Positions 1 through 17,776 of a DNA stretch of 64,000 nucleotides are shown here, in pieces; the stretch's first letter is position 1; the number at the start of each line of letters is the position of its first letter. The notes beneath the pieces are model-generated. The model saw nothing but the letters and a program-made list of their open reading frames with translations, ran no database searches and was not told the DNA's origin. The stretch spans positions 64,075,244-64,139,243 of the forward strand of contig NC_054743.1 of the NCBI RefSeq assembly GCF_018143015.1, written 5' to 3'. The stretch comes from Lytechinus variegatus (taxonomy: Eukaryota; Echinodermata; Echinoidea; Temnopleuroida; Toxopneustidae). The position numbers and the translations under genes were made by a program.

Positions 1-2212
<2,212 letters not shown>

Positions 2213-2403
2213 AAACTTTCAATTTGACGAACAATGAACCCAACCTTTCAGAAATCATCGGCAAAAACATCCTTGAAAAGATCACGATATTCTAACAATA
2301 CCTTAATCGAATTTCCGTCCACTTGCTCGCGACTTTCAGAGGGAAAGTAAAATTATTCTCATAACACAAAACGGTAATATCTCCACAGAATGGGATCATT
2401 AAG

Positions 2404-2409
2404 ATTAAA
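2404..2409 (+). promoter_or_regulatory. Candidate poly(A) signal of gene A (ATTAAA)
   Basis: An ATTAAA variant about 190 bases after the stop of gene A, followed by a T- and GT-rich stretch (2440-2510). No canonical AATAAA was noticed in the first 600 bases after the stop. Confidence 0.3.
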
Positions 2410-3329
2410 TCATGATCAACCTAACATTTTCCTCATCTTGTTTTTAGTAATTTTTTGTTTTGCGTTGACTGGTCTTGCGTCAGGTGTCTTTCTTTGTTGG
2501 TTTGTTCAGAATGAGTTGATGTGTTGTAGCGAGTGTCCGCAATTTGGGCAGGAAAACTGCAATTTTGTACATTTCATAACATATAAAATTTTGTTTACAA
2601 ATGTAAATACAGGATTTCATTAATTTTGGTGAGAGCGATACAGAGGTACAGATACTGCCCTACTTATAAGTTAGTGACATTTGAAAAATATTTTTAATTT
2701 AATCTGTTTTCAAAATTTTATGATTTTATTTAGACCACATTCTACAGAAAAGTAATGAATCAGAAACCGGAAATGGCTGGTTACCCATCATGCTATTACA
2801 TTTGAATTTATGTAAATTGTGGAAAAATTTTACTCTTGTTGCAGGAAGTTACACTTTTTTTCAAAATAGGGGAGTGTTATGTGTACGAAAGTGATGCTGG
2901 CTGTTAAAGACAAGAGGGAAATATGAAGAAGAAGCGGGTTTAAATGTGGCAAGGGATTATGTGCTATGGCAAGTGAAAGAAGATGGGAGAGATACTTGTG
3001 ATGAGAGATGAGGAGGCAGCTAACGGGAGGAGTGAGAGAAGGGTAATATGGAGACAGAGTGGAAGGGAGAGGGTGAAGGAGAGCTATCAAGGTTTCATAG
3101 GCGGAAATCTGACCCAAAAGGTAGGGGGGACCAGGGGCTGGAAAATTTGACAAGTTATCACCCAAAGTGTAAAAAAAATTGACAGCAAAAACAAAACAAA
3201 AAAAGTTCACCCCGAAATGTAAGGTCATTAAGTAAAAAAATACAGGCATTATTTTGATTGTGAATGATGATTTTTTCTCCATCATAAAAGATCAGAAATA
3301 GGAGGGGATTTTGATTTGTGCTCCCTACT
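2410..3329. other. Intergenic DNA, no gene seen
   Basis: AT-rich sequence downstream of gene A. A minus-strand open frame at 2830-3285 has biased, repetitive composition and no recognisable domain. It may be the body of an old repeat whose right terminus is at about 3340-3395. Confidence 0.5.
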
Positions 3330-3395
3330 ATTTTTGGTGGGGGGGGGGGGCACGTCCCCCTGTCCCCCTGGGATTTACGCCCATGCTAGGTTTGA
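3330..3395. repeat. Terminus of a hAT-like element (G-run plus GGGATTTACGCC)
   Basis: A run of G followed by cacgtccccctgtcccc and GGGATTTACGCCCATG. This closely matches the right terminus of the element at 37096-38801, whose inverted repeat reads CACTGGCGTAAATCC. The matching left end was not located, so this is a partial or worn copy. Confidence 0.4.
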
Positions 3396-3739
3396 GTGGG
3401 TTGCTTATACATGTTTTTTTATATATCCAATGAACTATATCCCCAATACAATCAATTTTATTCGATTCTAGCTACAAGCTATTGTATTCCATCATTCACA
3501 TTTTTTTTAAACAACGTTCATATTAAGAATTAAACCCCGAGCGGTGGTTGGTAGGGGTGAGGGGCTACATGGGGTTCAATGTCATAATAATGTGTACATA
3601 AAACACGCCCCGTAAAATCTATAAAAATGCCAAAATCGGGGGGGGGGGGAAGGGTACGATTTTCAAAGATATCCAATTGTGAAAATTATGTATTCATTAT
3701 TCAGGGTGGGAAATCCAAGGAAAACGTGATTTTTTATGG

Positions 3740-3888
3740 GTTTATTTCAAATTCGTCCATATGCCAACTCGTCTACTATCATTTAGTCTACCACCAGTTT
3801 GTCCACTCACCATTTCGTCTAATAATCAATTGGTCCAATAGCCATTTAGTCCATATACCATTTGGTCTAATTGGACTAAGGTTAATTG
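3740..3888. repeat. Degenerate short tandem repeat (CATTTRGTCTA type)
   Basis: About eight loosely repeated phrases of the kind 'catttagtctac', 'accagtttgtccac', 'catttggtctaat', spaced roughly 15-20 bases apart. The same phrase recurs at 63515-63600, so it is a dispersed family and not a one-off microsatellite. Confidence 0.55.
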
Positions 3889-4995
3889 TGCAAAATGAAT
3901 GGAAATGAATGGTAAAAATTGTGACTTATTCATATCCTCACTTTCGGGGGGGGGGGTCGATCACTGCAGATTAAAGGTACTGGAGATTGTCGGTAGCGTA
4001 AAGAGAAAAAATTAGGGGGCAAACATCACGAAGGAAGCAAAAGTTCTCAAAAGATGAGAAATAGCGAACATTTTTGTTTAACCTTTTCGATACAATAATA
4101 CTTTCTTTAGATTGTCATATACAGAAAATAATATATTTCACTCTCCCCCCTCCCTTTCCCCTTTAAAAAAAATAGGGTGGGGGCCATGACCCGGCCCTGC
4201 ATGCATCTGTGGGCCACTGCTGATTGTGACAATCTTTGGAGAGAAATCCGGACCAGGAATGTCGATATGTGATTACATGGTCAAGAAAAGTTTGTATACC
4301 AAACACCCTCTTTATACAATTTCAATATAATTTTAATATAAATGCGCAGAAATCTAACATCTATTTCATATATGAGTTTCCATCCCTGTTTTGCATTCTG
4401 TAAGTATCGCGTCTATGATATTGTTAGTAGTATGAATCAATCCTTTATGCATTGCACACTTTTGCAAACATGCTTTATATTATCTTTTATTTTTAAAATT
4501 TGTTTTATCTGCTCCATGACAGTTGCTCCGCCGACAATTGCTCTGCCCTAAATTCAAAACACACTAATCGAATGTCCTACTTCAACCCTGGATACCCTAC
4601 CCTAAGCACCCCAATACTCGTTGGAGTACGCCTAAATTCATCACCGGGTTTGGATCCAATGTAACCATGGTAACTGCCTCCAAATTCCTACCGGAACACA
4701 CAATGGACAGAATGTGATTCACGTTTCCCTTTGATAGCATTTTTTAAAACATTTTTTTTTCGGGTAGGGGTCAGGCTCCCAAATCTATTCTATCCGGCAT
4801 TCATCGAAGGGTTATTGTAATTCACATCGTCATGCCTGATAGAACAGAATGACTTGGGACAGTAGATTAACAAGCCGATAACGATCCAGTATGCAGTACA
4901 CAGGCATAGTATTATTTTAAAAATTTGCTATTATGGTAAAATTTATGTTTTGAGTAATGAACCCTCCACAGAAAAGGGTAGAACAAATACAAAAT
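3889..4995. other. Intergenic DNA, no gene seen
   Basis: Low-complexity G- and C-runs (3950, 4145-4190) and AT-rich sequence. No open frame with a recognisable domain on either strand. Confidence 0.5.
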
Positions 4996-5262
4996 ATGAT
5001 GATGATGATGATGGTGGTGGTGTTAGTAGTGGTTTTGGTGAAGATGATAATGTTGGTGGAGATGGTGATTGTGGACCAGGTGGTGATGCTGCTGCTGATG
5101 ATGATGATGATAATGGTGATGATGATGGTGATGTTGGTAGTGGTGATGGTACTGATGATGACGACTATGATGATGATGGTGATTCATGATGATGGTGGTG
5201 ATGATGGCGATCATGATGGTGATGATGATGATGGTGGTGGTGGTGGCGATAATAGCTGATGT
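4996..5262. repeat. GAT/GGT trinucleotide microsatellite
   Basis: Imperfect (GAT)n mixed with GGT and GAC triplets over about 265 bases. Open frames through it (Asp/Gly-rich on plus, His-rich on minus) are composition artefacts. Confidence 0.9.
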
Positions 5263-5911
5263 CGATGAACCGGATGGTCCCAATCGATCATCTCCATTGA
5301 ATAATTACTAGGCCTATGGTAAAATTGTGCTAAAATCACAATTCATATATTTCCTCCGGTAAAGATTTTGATTCAAATTCTCCAAAAAGACAATTAAGGA
5401 GAGTATCGCAATCCTGGGATTTCAATATTTTCAAGAAGTCGTTGATATTTGTCAATTTGTGTATTTTTTTCTCTAATGTGCATCTTGTTTGTATTTTTTT
5501 GCTTGTACCATGGTCCAAGCATTTCGTGCAGTGCCGCAAAAAATATAGAGCCACATTAAAAAAAAAGAATGTCACCTTCAGGACCTGTCAAAGAAGGTTT
5601 CTATAAAGATTACGAAATCCTTTTATTGTTCATGATTGCCGAATTCATCATCTGCATTCATGACTCCGAAACGAAAATCGAACGCCATAATGCCTTAGCA
5701 CGGCTATAGCAACCAACTCAATGGCGTTCTTTGTGTTTACTATAGGCAAGGTAAACAAAAGCTTTCCGCCATGTGTGCGAGTGTGTTGTAAATGCGTGTA
5801 TCGCTTTTTGCATTGCTCTAGCCATTTTCGCAATTATTTCTCAACTTGCTGATAGACACATCGCACGTCAGAAGCATTTTGTGGAAATTGTGTACACCTT
5901 GATTTACCATC
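5263..5911 (+). promoter_or_regulatory. Promoter and 5' leader region of alpha-tubulin gene B
   Basis: The 650 bases before the predicted ATG exon of gene B. No clear TATA box is visible at a sensible distance; the nearest is a weak TTTACTATAGG near 5737-5747. Upstream ATGs near 5770 and 5791 would be upstream starts if the leader reaches that far. The transcription start cannot be placed from sequence alone. Confidence 0.4.
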
Positions 5912-10225
<4,314 letters not shown>

Positions 10226-10318
10226 AGTTATTCTCCCCTCTCTCTGAGCTCTAAGTACAACAGTTTTTTATGTTATGATTGTATGTTTATTTATTTCATA
10301 TTTATTTCATATGCTTTA

Positions 10319-10734
10319 AGGCGACCGCACACCTTACGACTGGTCTGCGACCCGATTTTAGAATAAAATGAAGTAGAATTTGATGCTGATATTGAGACTT
10401 GGAATATCTTACTGTGTAATGTTCTAAATCATCGTACGAGTACCTATGATCAAATTTGTGACTATGCTATCATCCTTCTTAGAATAAAAGCGAATTTAAT
10501 ATCTAGTCGTAATGACGTCATAGCAGTCATACGATTTGCTACGATTTGAAACTAATTTTGACTTTTTTCCAAAACAAGGGCTTGAAATCTATCAAAATGG
10601 TTATAATATTATCATTTCAATTAATTCTAACCTCAAATAAAATGATATGTTCCATTCACATCTTCAGAAAATGAGCAAAATGCGATTAGTTCCAAAATCT
10701 GGTCGCAGACCAGTCGTAAGGTGTGCGGTCGCCT
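10319..10734. mobile_element. MITE with perfect 34-bp inverted ends and TTA target duplication
   Basis: The terminal inverted repeats at 10319-10352 and 10701-10734 are identical in all 34 bases (outer end AGGCGACCGCAC). They are flanked by TTA at 10316-10318 and 10735-10737. A three-base TTA/TAA duplication is typical of PIF/Harbinger elements, so that superfamily is the first guess. There is no coding sequence inside (416 bp). The perfect ends suggest a recent insertion. It starts 94 bases after the stop of gene B and so probably lies in its 3' UTR. Confidence 0.85.
10362..10367 (+). promoter_or_regulatory. Candidate poly(A) signal of gene B, inside the MITE
   Basis: The first AATAAA after the gene B stop codon (137 bases downstream) lies just inside the left inverted repeat of the MITE at 10319-10734. 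No other canonical signal precedes it. Confidence 0.4.
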
Positions 10735-11094
10735 TTAGCGTTTTGTTGGTCACGTTGCTGATGTTACATTGCCTTCGCCACCTCATCAATGATGTCAATG
10801 CATAAAATAATAATTGGTAAATAGAATTACAAAATTCATTCAGTATCCCAGACAAAATTCATATCCGGGCACAACTCCATTAGAAGACAACTCTCGAAGA
10901 CACCTTTCTCAAATAGTCAATATCCTAACGACAATACCTGCAGTTCCCGGGGAAGTCGTCCTCCTTGAGTAGTTGTTTAAGCGCCATAATCAAGAACTTT
11001 AAAAAAAAAGGTGGCAAAAGGAGTGTAATGGCAACGGGAATGTTGCCACAAAATGTTGCCACAAAATGTTGCTATATTTTAAACACAACATGTG

Positions 11095-11345
11095 TGATGA
11101 TACTGATGATGGTGGTGACGGCGATAGGGATGATGATGGTGATATCGACGTTTCTGACTGCGATGAAAATGATAAGAGATGATGACGATGCTAAATGATG
11201 ATGATGTTGACGGTGCATGGTAATAGCATTGACGATGATAATTGTGGTGGGGATGATACGACGACGATGATGTTGGAGTTCGTGTTGTTGTTGTTGTTGT
11301 TGTTGGTGTGGTGGTGGTGGTGGTGTGAGTGGTGACTTAAATGTT
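11095..11345. repeat. GAT and GTT/GGT microsatellite block
   Basis: Imperfect GATGAT, then GTTGTTGTT, then GGTGGTGGT triplets. Open frames through it are artefacts. Confidence 0.85.
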
Positions 11346-12344
11346 GGTGTCAATGATGATGTAAAAGATGACGAAACAATTTGTTTCAGCTTTGTTCTAT
11401 ATTTGTGTATTTAAATTTTGGCAATAGTGCGACTACTGATTTTACATACATGTACATATGCATTCAGTTGTTCAACTTGCCTTTTATGTTATAATTAAAG
11501 AAGGAGTCGACTTTTCAAATGACTAAATGAAAGAGTCGATTTCCACCCACGTTTATTGAAACTAGATCAGAGTTAATTGTTAAGAATGAGATGAACACAA
11601 CCTGAACGATCAGTTACGCAAAAAAAAAATCATTGACTTATAAAAAAAAGAAAGTCTTGTAGTTTCATTTCCCGGCGTTACACGCAAGTAGTCCTCCACT
11701 TTTCATGTAATGTAAATTCCATAATTACATTTTTTGTGAAAAGAAATGAAAATAACTTCACCTATACCTCCAATATATAAACATGTGTATTTCTTCATGC
11801 ATGTTTATAGATACATGAATTTCATATCATGACGTGTAAAATACATGTAGCTGCTCACAAGGGACGACACAAATTTGAAATCATGAAAACTCAGTTTTCT
11901 ATGTCTGATTTTAACCAGATATCTATCAGTACTTTTATCCTATTTCTTGCTTTCAATAGTGATAGCTGAGGTGGTCTTTAATGTCATATTCAGATGTATA
12001 TTACCCCAATACCGTTTTATTTATTTAAAACACAACTACATCGTATTTATGTTTTTGAACTCGATTCATATTTATATTTTACATATAATGTGTTCTTACA
12101 TGTTTCTATATTAGTGGATTAAAGTAAATTTAGAAGAAAAACAATAATTTGCCAGATGAATATTTCACTTAAGATAGGTTTGGTATAATATGTTTACATG
12201 GTTTAAGTGGATTGAATGGGAGACAGCGTACAAGGTACAAGGAAAGAGAGGACGTGGAAGAGAGGGGGGGGGGTACAGGATAGACTAATCTCTCCTCATT
12301 AATAGTAGGAGACATGGTTACACTTTGAAATTCCGAAACACGTA
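11346..12344. other. Intergenic DNA, no gene seen
   Basis: AT-rich sequence with no recognisable gene or repeat, apart from a short G-run near 12263. Confidence 0.5.
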
Positions 12345-12640
12345 AATTGCCTATATCTCGATGTTCGTTAATCCGAAAACGTAAAAGGGTTCGTTAATCC
12401 GAACATGTGTGGCGTTATTCTGAATGTTCAATAATCCGAAAACGAAATAAGGTTCGTTAGTCCGAAAACGAAATAAGGTTCGTTGTTCCGAAGGTTCGTT
12501 AATCATTTCGTTTTCTGACTAACGAACCTCATTTCGTTTTCGGACTAACGAACCTTCGGAAATACGAACCATCGGAATAACGAACCTTCGGAACAACGAA
12601 GCTTCGGAATTACGAATGGATGCGGGAAAAATAGCAGAAG
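12345..12640. repeat. Palindromic array of TTCGTTAATCCGAA-type repeats
   Basis: The phrases TTCGTTAATCCGAA, TTCGTTAGTCCGAAAACG and their complements CGGACTAACGAACC and CGGAATAACGAACC recur about a dozen times. The left half is mostly in one orientation and the right half in the other, with the switch near 12505. The whole block is a loose inverted repeat, consistent with a foldback-type non-coding element. Confidence 0.7.
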
Positions 12641-12734
12641 CCATATAAATATTAATTTCGTCACCCTTACAGCAATTATTGCAGGACTTTTAATTATTTT
12701 GAGGTGGTCTTCATCAGATAGGAAACGGGTGCGC

Positions 12735-13005
12735 AGTGCCGTCACCAGCTTTTTTCTAGGGGGGGGTGCTTTTTATGAAAAAAAACACAAAAACACAAAA
12801 AACAACGTATTAACTCAATTTCATGCAGTTATATAGCCCGCCGGCCAGAATGGATATAGAAAGTACATACTGGTCAACATGCCTATTGTTCCTCAATGCA
12901 GTTTCGTTTTTTTTTTGTTTTTTTGTTTGTTTTTTTTTATTACTTTTTTTTGGTTCTGAAGGGGGGTGCGTTCGCACCCTCCGCACCCCCCCTGGCGACG
13001 GCCCT
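12735..13005. mobile_element. Short non-coding element with inverted ends AGTGCCGTCACCAG
   Basis: Left end AGTGCCGTCACCAG (12735-12748) and right end CTGGCGACGGCCCT (12992-13005) are inverted copies with a few mismatches. Runs of G/C lie just inside both ends, as in the hAT-like elements at 37 kb. I could not confirm a target duplication. Confidence 0.5.
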
Positions 13006-13387
13006 GGGTACGTGGGGTGTAGAAAGGAGAAAGGTAACGCCTCCTGAAGAGTCTTGATATCGTCTACCATCATCACCACTGCTAACAGTGGTGATCACCC
13101 GTCCTCTCTCTCTCCCTCTCATTCCATCTCCCTCTCTTTTAACCCCCATTTCAGTAGCTCAAATATTTCAATCCCCTTGTTGATAATTGTACGCTAGTGT
13201 AGGGTATGAACTAAATGTGCTAAAATTACAAATGTGCAGGGCGCCATCTCATTGCATCTTCCTAACTTGAGAAATGAGGATAATGAACAAATAACATACT
13301 CGTCGTAGACAGACCACTTGGTCGTGGTTAACCAGAAATCTTATCTTCACCATTTTACCGTTTTTAACATTTATTCTTCTTAATTCT

Positions 13388-13680
13388 TTTGACCTTTCTT
13401 GTTTTTTCGACATCTTCTATTTCATCTTCGAATAAAAAAATCTTCTTCTTCTTGCTCTTCTTCTTCATCATCATCTTCTTCCTTTTATTCTCTTCTCCTC
13501 ATCCTCCACCTTCTTCCTCATTCTTCTTCTCCTCTTTCTTCCCCTTCTTCTCCTCCTCTTTCTTCCTCTTCTTCTCCTCCTTCATCATCTTCTTCATTTT
13601 CTTCCTCTTCTTCCCCTTTCTTTTCTTCATGTTCTAATTTTTCTTCTCTCATCATCATCATCATCATACCCTACCACTAA
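13388..13680. repeat. Polypyrimidine (CTT/TCC) tract
   Basis: About 290 bases almost wholly C and T on the plus strand. The Ser/Phe/Leu-rich open frames are artefacts. Confidence 0.9.
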
Positions 13681-13879
13681 TATCGCAATTATTGTGATCT
13701 GCCCATTACCATTTGCTCAGACATGTTAAGGTTTTAAATAAAAGCGAATACTACCCCCAAACCTAGGTTGTTATCGACAAGCGGCAACCGGATAAAAGAG
13801 GAATTAATGTATTTGAAACATATGATATTATGTCCTCTATGTTTGTTTGTTTTTTAAGATACATTACCATAGGAATTAC

Positions 13880-14300
13880 CATGGCTCAACTTGCCCCATG
13901 CTGTTTGGCTCAACTTACCCCAGTCCGAACTTAGTGCGATAATTTTGTATCCAAACATTTATTATGCATCCATCATATAAAAGACTATGACAAGAATGAA
14001 GATCCATACCTGGACTAATAATGTTGTTATTATATTTTAAGACGTCTTTATTATATTTAAAGACGTGTGTGTTTATAAAACACTTATCTATTTCACACTC
14101 TTTTTTACTTTTTTTTGCTGAAATTCATATTTTTCCCTCTAAAAAACTACTTTTTGTTTCAAAGTTGGAAACAATGTGGTGGGGTTAGGGGTTATGCTAT
14201 GAGTCATCAATACATGACACCACCACAATGTCTGACTCATTCATTATTGGCCTGGGGGTGGTGGCTCAACTTGCCCCAATGCTCAACTTACCCCGCCTTC
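13880..14300. repeat. Repeat bounded by GGCTCAACTTGCCCC direct repeats
   Basis: Paired phrases GGCTCAACTTGCCCC and GCTCAACTTACCCC occur at both ends (13883-13921 and 14262-14294) in the same orientation, enclosing about 340 bases of AT-rich DNA. It looks like a non-coding element with direct terminal repeats. The family is not recognised. Confidence 0.45.
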
Positions 14301-14637
14301 CCCTACAGCAGCCTATGGTGAGGATCGCCTCGCTCCCCCCCCCCCTCTCCCTGCCTTCTGAGAGACCCAAAATCTAACGAAATCTACTCAGACTTAATGA
14401 CTAAAATGAATAAACTGAAAATAAGGAGAAAAAACAACAACTGTAAGACGCAAAAGCCTGAAAAGGGTCTAGGAATCCTTGTTTGTTCAGTTAGCCCTAA
14501 TCCTGTTTTGCCACGTTCAGACTGTTCCCCGATGTCATGTATATTGAGGATGTCCCAGTGCGCGGGATATCCTCTGACAAACGCAAAGTGTGGATGCTCG
14601 CTCGGATCCCCCATGAATGCAATTATATTTTGAAGAG

Positions 14638-14658
14638 AGAAAGAGAGAGAGAGAGAGT
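14638..14658. repeat. (GA)n microsatellite
   Basis: A short perfect GA tract. Confidence 0.8.
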
Positions 14659-14936
14659 GATAGGGTCCCACTTTCACAAACACTCAAATCACTTTCGAAA
14701 TTGGCATTACCATTGTCGGTACTGGATTCCAAATTATCGAATACTGGTCTATAATCTTTTAATTCTAATTGTAAAAAAAATACTTCTTTAGTGATTCACA
14801 AACTATGTGACTGATATTTCAGTGTAACTAAAATCAAAATGGGATTCGTTTAATTACGAATAGGATACGAACAGAGGCGATGCCACAAAGGGCAAAGGGA
14901 AAGCTGGTCCCTGCTAAATTTGCGATCAATACGAAT

Positions 14937-15110
14937 ATATTCAATCTTTAATCTTTATTGATTTGATTTGATTTTATTTGCCAATATAAAAACAATACAT
15001 ATAAAATTACAACATAATATAATACATGATAAAATAACATTGGATGGATCGCCCTACTCAGCTGAGCCATTACAGGACAACTGTTCTGCCGAGGGGTCCA
15101 GCTATATTAA
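14937..15110 (-). mobile_element. Probable 3' end of a non-LTR retrotransposon (LINE), minus strand
   Basis: Read on the minus strand it runs through 'ttttatattggcaaataaa' into ATCAAATCAAATCAA. A unique tract, then AATAAA, then a short 4-5-base tandem tail is the usual 3' end of CR1/L2-type LINEs. No reverse-transcriptase coding sequence remains, so this is a 5'-truncated copy. Confidence 0.4.
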
Positions 15111-16109
15111 ATAAACAACATGAAATTCATATTATAAAAATAAATTATTGCAACCACCATGACCACATTGCATATTTTACAAGGTTGGATTATTTACAGA
15201 TGAAATGGTTGACAATTTCACATTTGAAAGATTGATAATTTGTATTAAATTACGAAAATATAGTAGGCCAGAGGAAAAATGGATGGTGAAAGGGGGGAAA
15301 AGAAGGCAGGCACATGACGAGCATAGAAAATGAGACCTATCTCATCTTGTACACTGAACTAACAACCATATCTCTTTAATGTATTGATGAGAAAAACGCC
15401 TATGTCGAAATTCACCGGCACCCCCTAGATACAGACAAACTTGCATGTGTACCTGGTAACGGCTTTGTCAAACATTTGCTGAAAAGTGATGCGTTAATGA
15501 TATTTGAAAGACGTTCACAAGCATTTTAATGACCTTGCATGATAGAGTGTAAGTTTAGTGCGACATGGTGTGAATAAGCTAATTTTAATGAAATGTCATT
15601 TAAAAAGACATTGTCACACGCGCTTCCATAGTAAGTAATATAGACCCCGTAAATCTCAAACCTATATCTGATACGACCTTTTGCGAAATCAGCATTCCGT
15701 GAAATGAAAGAACTAGGTCGACAACTGTTAAAATTTTACTAACTTTTTAAAACCCGATTATCATATTTACGAGACCACGAATTCTTGTTCGTTTTTGTGA
15801 GTATGACAAGAATATGCCACTCATTTTATTACCGCCATTACACAAATTATCTTTAATACTCCATGAATGCACTCGATGGCATGGCAATGGATGGAGCATG
15901 GAGCTCGTGCGTTTACTTTAAATCTTCATTTTAAAAAGCTGATTTTCGTATTTTCGTAAAAACGTAAAACGTACGAATCCCCGTTTTTAAAAGCTGATTA
16001 TGATATCATACTTGTATCATGTTCATGTTTATCTAAGAAAAGAAGTCCGCAACTAATTTTATCATTTCCCAAATTATATTGCTCCTTATTGGTTAAGATG
16101 GAATCCATA
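15111..16109. other. Intergenic DNA, no gene seen
   Basis: AT-rich sequence without a recognised repeat family or gene on either strand. Confidence 0.45.
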
Positions 16110-17233
16110 CAGTGGCGTACCGTGGGTCACGGCATGGGGGGCACCAGCAATTTTTTGTTTGTCACCTTTGGGCGCGCGAAGCGCGATCGATTGCCAGGTA
16201 TACTAACCTAAAAGAAACATTCTAAGGACTGTGTCATTAAATAGATATGCATCCCACTGATCAAAATAATGCGAGTGCGAAGCGCAAGCTGGAATTTTTT
16301 AATATTCATACCTACAAAAGGTACATTATAAGCAATTTTTTTAATCCATATACGTATCTTTCTCACTTAATGCGAGCGCGAAGCGCAAGCTGAAATTTTT
16401 GTTTATATTGACCCCAAACAGGGACATTTTAAGGACTATTTCCTATGTATTCATAAAAGAACATACATATCTCACCATGTATTTATCTAATGCCAGTGCC
16501 AACGTGCGTGCTGATTTTGTCAGAACATAAAACACATTTTATATAGTCATTGTAATCATGGACATGATATGTATCTCACGAATCGAATATTGCGAGTGCG
16601 AAACGCGAGCTGAAAACTTTTGAAATTCAGACCTGAAGAGGGGCATTCTAAGGCTTGTTCGTAGGAATTTACTATAGACCCTACGTAATTCACTAACCAG
16701 AAGTTGCGAACGTGAAACGCGAGATGAAAGTTTTGATATTCATACCAGAAATAAGGGAACATTTTAAGGAGTGTTTTTAGGAATTCATGAAGAGCTGACA
16801 TATCTCACAAATCTACCAATGCGAATGTAAGCACGAACTGGAACTGTTTTATAGTCAGGCCTTAAAAGGGAGTATTTACTTTAAGTAGTCATGAAAAAGA
16901 AGCATATGTCTCTACATAAAACAATAATAAGTCGAAGTGCAAGGAAATATATTGGGTGTGGACTTGAAACCTGATGTTTTAGTACAACAGGATTATTTAT
17001 CTCATTAAACAGGCAGTGCGAGCACCAGGAATGATGAATACATATAGACCCTAAGCAAATTATGTTTCATAAAGCTATCATCATATGTATATGTATAATA
17101 CAACTATGGAGCCATTACAGAGCTCCATGATACAACATAATATATAATAATATACAGTAATTTCTTCTTTCCCCACATCCGTTTTCCTTTCCCCCGTTTT
17201 TTTTTTGTTGGCCAGCCGATGGGGGGGGCACTG
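16110..17233. mobile_element. hAT-like non-autonomous element with GCGAAGCGC unit array, copy 1
   Basis: Left end CAGTGGCGTACCGTGGGTCA, right end GGGGGCACTG. Flanks AATCCATA (16102-16109) and AATCAGTA (17234-17241) look like a worn 8-base target duplication. Inside are about six units of 100-120 bases, each built round 'gcgagtgcgaagcgcgagctg', followed by 'ttcagacctgaa..gggcatt' and 'aggaattcatgaagag'. It is the same element as 37204-38379, with the units in the same order, but more diverged. No coding capacity. Confidence 0.7.
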
Positions 17234-17776
17234 AATCAGTATCTCTACAGACTGCAAACTGAAAAAAACAATCGTTTCGTTTTACCGCGTTCTTATCATT
17301 TTCTCTTCAAAAAAATACTTTTTTTAATCACATGAGAACGAGCAGCAAAACTGCCGACCCATCAGCTAAACAGTTGATTAATCACTACTAATCTGTGATA
17401 TTGTTTGCTGAATGTGCCTACACCCCCAACTGTCGGCAATTAAGGTAGCGATGGCTTATTTGCTCTCTCTCTCTCTCTCCAAACAATTGTCATCTGGGTC
17501 CCGTAACACAAAGGCTAGCGATTAATCGGACGCTTGATTTTTACGATTGATTGTACATCGTTGTCAATGCAATCAATCGTTAAAAAAATGTTCCACGATC
17601 ATTGCTAAGCTTTGTGTCATGGGCCTATGGTGTGACTTCGGGGGACGTCAGCGCTTTTCATTGATTTTGGTTGCCATAGTTACGGGAGTAATGTTTACAC
17701 GATACAGCAGGGTAAGCAGTCACTCGATCATTACAGCATCCCAACATACCAAACTCAACATCCTCTTCACGACACC
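17234..17776. other. Sequence upstream of the GPCR pseudogene
   Basis: Contains a (TC)n tract near 17463. No clear TATA box or exon was recognised. The open frame at 17547-17783 has no domain and overlaps the GPCR start in another frame. Confidence 0.4.

Noticed and set aside
4950-5259. Asp/Gly-rich and His-rich proteins
   Set aside because: Both are translations of the GAT/GGT microsatellite.
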